Assembly: GCA_005792865.1 (NCBI GenBank)
Contig: SXQR01000059.1
Location: 1 to 15,168, forward strand
Length of the DNA: 15,168 bases
Direction of reading: 5' to 3'
DNA from: Flavobacterium sp.
GTDB taxonomy: Bacteria > Bacteroidota > Bacteroidia > Flavobacteriales > Flavobacteriaceae
Shown here: piece by piece, positions 13,774 through 15,168 of the stretch
Position numbering within the stretch: the stretch's first letter is position 1
Layout of the letters: each line of letters starts with the position of its first letter
Translations under genes and position numbers: made by a program
Notes under the pieces: generated by a model
Databases searched by the model: none
What the model was told of the DNA's origin: nothing
Seen by the model: the letters and a program-made list of their open reading frames with translations, nothing else

Positions 13774-13808
13774 GCTGAAAGCTGCCGGCTGACAGCTGAA
13801 AGCTATAA
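13774..13808 (+). repeat. Heptamer array (GCTGAAA type) before paaG, right arm of an inverted pair
   Basis: Five tandem 7-nt units: GCTGAAA (13774), GCTGCCG (13781), GCTGACA (13788), GCTGAAA (13795) and GCTATAA (13802). The ATG of paaG follows after four bases. The AT-rich 13703-13773 stretch between the arms shows no recognisable gene or promoter match. Confidence 0.88.
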
Positions 13809-13812
13809 AATA

Positions 13813-14592
13813 ATGAGTTCAATTCTAACCAACATCCAGGACAACATCGCGACCATCACCCTTAATCGTCCCGATGTATTCAACAGTTTCAACCGCGAGA
13901 TGGCGCTGGCGCTGCAGGACGCCCTTGATAAGTGTGCCGATGATGAGGGCGTTCGCGCAATCGTGATAACCGGGTCAGGCAAGGCGTTTTGCGCGGGCCA
14001 GGACCTCAAGGAAGTCACTTCGCCCGACATCAATCCGGGATTCAGGAAGATTCTGGAGGAGCATTACAATCCCATCATCACACGCATCCGCACTATCGAG
14101 AAGCCGGTTTTGGCCGCAGTGAACGGCGTTGCCGCCGGCGCAGGGGCAAACATCGCTTTGGCTTGCGACATCGTCGTGGCCTCTGAATCCGCTTCGTTCA
14201 TCCAGGCGTTCAGCAAGATCGGGCTCATCCCGGACAGCGCGGGAACGTTTTTCTTGCCAAGGTTGATCGGTTTGCAGAAAGCCTCGGCGCTGATGATGCT
14301 CGGTGACAAGGTCTCGGCACAGGAAGCCTTCAACATGGGGATGATCTACAAGTTCTACCCGGTGGCATTTTTCGAGGAAGAGATCGGCAAACTCGCGCAC
14401 ACGCTGGCCGAAATGCCGACCCACGCGCTGGCGCTCACCAAGAAGTTGCTCAACCGTTCGATGGTCAACAACCTGGAGGAACAATTAAAAATGGAATCCG
14501 ACCTTCAGATCGAGGCCAGCGAGTCCCACGATTACAACGAGGGCGTGACGGCATTTGTGGAGAAGAGGGTGCCGAAGTTTCAGGGGAAATGA
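13813..14592 (+). CDS. paaG: Ring-1,2-epoxyphenylacetyl-CoA isomerase, PaaG-type crotonase
   Basis: 259 residues, close to the 262 of E. coli PaaG. It converts 1,2-epoxyphenylacetyl-CoA to the oxepin-CoA and may also move double bonds later in the pathway. Crotonase-fold blocks are FCAGQDLKE (59-67, oxyanion hole near A62) and GVAAGAGANIALACDI (105-120). The catalytic loop is GLIPDSAGTFFLPRLIG. D141 sits where PaaG keeps its essential Asp. The glutamates of enoyl-CoA hydratases (as in GGGCELAMACD) are replaced, which argues for PaaG rather than the PaaF hydratase. An in-frame TTG at 13741 would add 24 residues through the repeat array and was rejected. The stop codon overlaps the next array. 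Confidence 0.9.
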   Translation: MSSILTNIQDNIATITLNRPDVFNSFNREMALALQDALDKCADDEGVRAIVITGSGKAFCAGQDLKEVTSPDINPGFRKILEEHYNPIITRIRTIEKPVLAAVNGVAAGAGANIALACDIVVASESASFIQAFSKIGLIPDSAGTFFLPRLIGLQKASALMMLGDKVSAQEAFNMGMIYKFYPVAFFEEEIGKLAHTLAEMPTHALALTKKLLNRSMVNNLEEQLKMESDLQIEASESHDYNEGVTAFVEKRVPKFQGK

Positions 14593-14650
14593 CGAATGAC
14601 GAATGTCGAACGACGAATGAAGTTATAAAGTTTGCAGGTTTATAAGGTTT
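14591..14650 (+). repeat. GACGAAT/GTCGAAC heptamer array after paaG, followed by a second word family (ATAAAGTTT)
   Basis: Units are GACGAAT (14591), GACGAAT (14598), GTCGAAC (14605), GACGAAT (14612) and GAAGTTA (14619), starting within the paaG stop codon. A different, looser word set follows: ATAAAGTTT (14625), GCAGGTTT (14634) and ATAAGGTTT (14642). The rest of the gap to paaH (14651-14746) shows no array, and I see no clear promoter or terminator in it. Confidence 0.8.
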
Positions 14651-14746
14651 CCTCTAAAGTTGCTTGGAACGCAATTGACACATTTTAATTCACTAAGGCT
14701 CATTCAGTCGCCTTTCAGGCTCGAGTCACATTAATTAATTGGTACA

Positions 14747-15168
14747 TTGAAAAACATCGCCATCATCGGATCCGGAACCATGGGAAGCGGCATCGCACAG
14801 GTTGCGGCGCAGGCGGGTTGTCGCGTGAAATTATTCGACACCAATGCCGATGCGCTCAACCGCAGCAAGACGTCCCTTCTGAATTCGATGGCAAAACTCG
14901 TGGAGAAGGGCAAGATCGGTTCCGATGAATCTCTTCGCGTTCAGTCCAACATCAGCTATGTAACCGAACTTTCTGCGCTTGCCGATGCCGACCTGGTCAT
15001 CGAGGCAATCGTTGAAAATCTCGATATCAAGAAAAAACTTTTCGCCGATCTCGAGGCGATTGTCAATCCCGAATGCATCCTGGCCTCGAACACGTCTTCA
15101 CTTTCGATCGCGTCGATAGCTTCAGCTTGTCAAAAGTCAGAACGGGTTATCGGCATCCACTTCTTCAA
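14747..15168 (+). CDS. paaH: 3-hydroxyacyl-CoA dehydrogenase, PaaH-type, 3' end outside the window
   Basis: 140 codons are present before the window ends. The Rossmann NAD-binding signature IAIIGSGTMGSGIAQVAAQAG begins at residue 4. It is followed by VKLFDTN, the DADLVIEAIVENLDIKKKLF segment, and ILASNTSSLSI and RVIGIHFF, all typical of 3-hydroxyacyl-CoA dehydrogenases. In the phenylacetate pathway PaaH oxidises 3-hydroxyadipyl-CoA with NAD. The start is TTG at 14747 (LKNIAIIGSG). No in-frame ATG lies close upstream, and the first ATG downstream (in GTMGSG) would destroy the nucleotide-binding loop. The gene could instead be a 3-hydroxybutyryl-CoA dehydrogenase; context favours PaaH. Confidence 0.9.
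   Translation, partial: MKNIAIIGSGTMGSGIAQVAAQAGCRVKLFDTNADALNRSKTSLLNSMAKLVEKGKIGSDESLRVQSNISYVTELSALADADLVIEAIVENLDIKKKLFADLEAIVNPECILASNTSSLSIASIASACQKSERVIGIHFF

Noticed and set aside
13741..13812. N-terminal extension of PaaG from TTG 13741
   Set aside because: It reads through the GCTGAAA array, and the crotonase domain starts naturally at ATG 13813.
14697..14705. GGCTCATTC shared with 11987-11995 as a common regulatory site
   Set aside because: A nine-base match without symmetry or consistent distance to a start codon is likely chance.

Overview
The window comes from a Bacteroidota chromosome, most likely Flavobacteriaceae. The evidence is lipoproteins with flavobacterial-type lipoboxes, a GSCFA-domain protein, TAnnTTTG-type -7 promoter elements, almost no Shine-Dalgarno sequences, and a paa cluster of the order seen in Flavobacteriia. 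By eye the coding DNA is GC-richer than in a typical Flavobacterium, while the intergenic gaps are AT-richer. No tRNA, rRNA, CRISPR array, transposase or phage gene was seen. No stretch over 300 nt lacks a gene.

Region 1 (1-6318), housekeeping and surface genes: on the minus strand a MerR regulator (5' part only) overlaps an M23 peptidase by one nucleotide. Divergent from them is alaS. It is followed on the plus strand by a lipoprotein with RHS-like Tyr-rich repeats, which overlaps a GSCFA-domain protein by one nucleotide. A small DUF6252-like lipoprotein with its own candidate promoter ends at a strong intrinsic terminator.

Region 2 (6371-9629), regulators: a small membrane/coiled-coil protein, a TPR sensor histidine kinase, a NarL-type response regulator and a TetR regulator. 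The kinase and response regulator overlap by 23 nt, and the response regulator and TetR gene by 4 nt. The TetR gene lies directly upstream of the paa cluster.

Region 3 (9720-15168), phenylacetate degradation: a TAnnTTTG element and a 16-nt palindrome lie just before paaE. Then follow paaA, paaB, paaC, paaD, a paaG-type isomerase and the start of a paaH-type dehydrogenase. PaaA and PaaC form the epoxidase core with PaaB, PaaE supplies electrons, PaaD matures Fe-S centres, PaaG isomerises the epoxide to the oxepin, and PaaH acts in the later beta-oxidation-like steps. The expected inducer is phenylacetyl-CoA acting on the TetR repressor.

The most unusual content is not protein-coding. Every non-overlapping gap between paa genes (E-A, A-B, B-C, D-G, G-H) holds short degenerate tandem arrays of 7-nt or 8-nt words. 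Examples are AACTGAC, GTCGAAT/GACGAAT, CATTCGA, GCTGAAA and TTTTCAAA/TCTTCAAA. In two gaps the words after the stop codon and those before the next start codon are inverted copies of each other, separated by about 90 nt. Arrays often touch or overlap the stop codon on one side and end at or within about ten nucleotides of the start codon on the other. The same octamer array also precedes alaS 11 kb away. I know no name or function for this 'punctuation' system, and it is the main candidate for something undescribed here.
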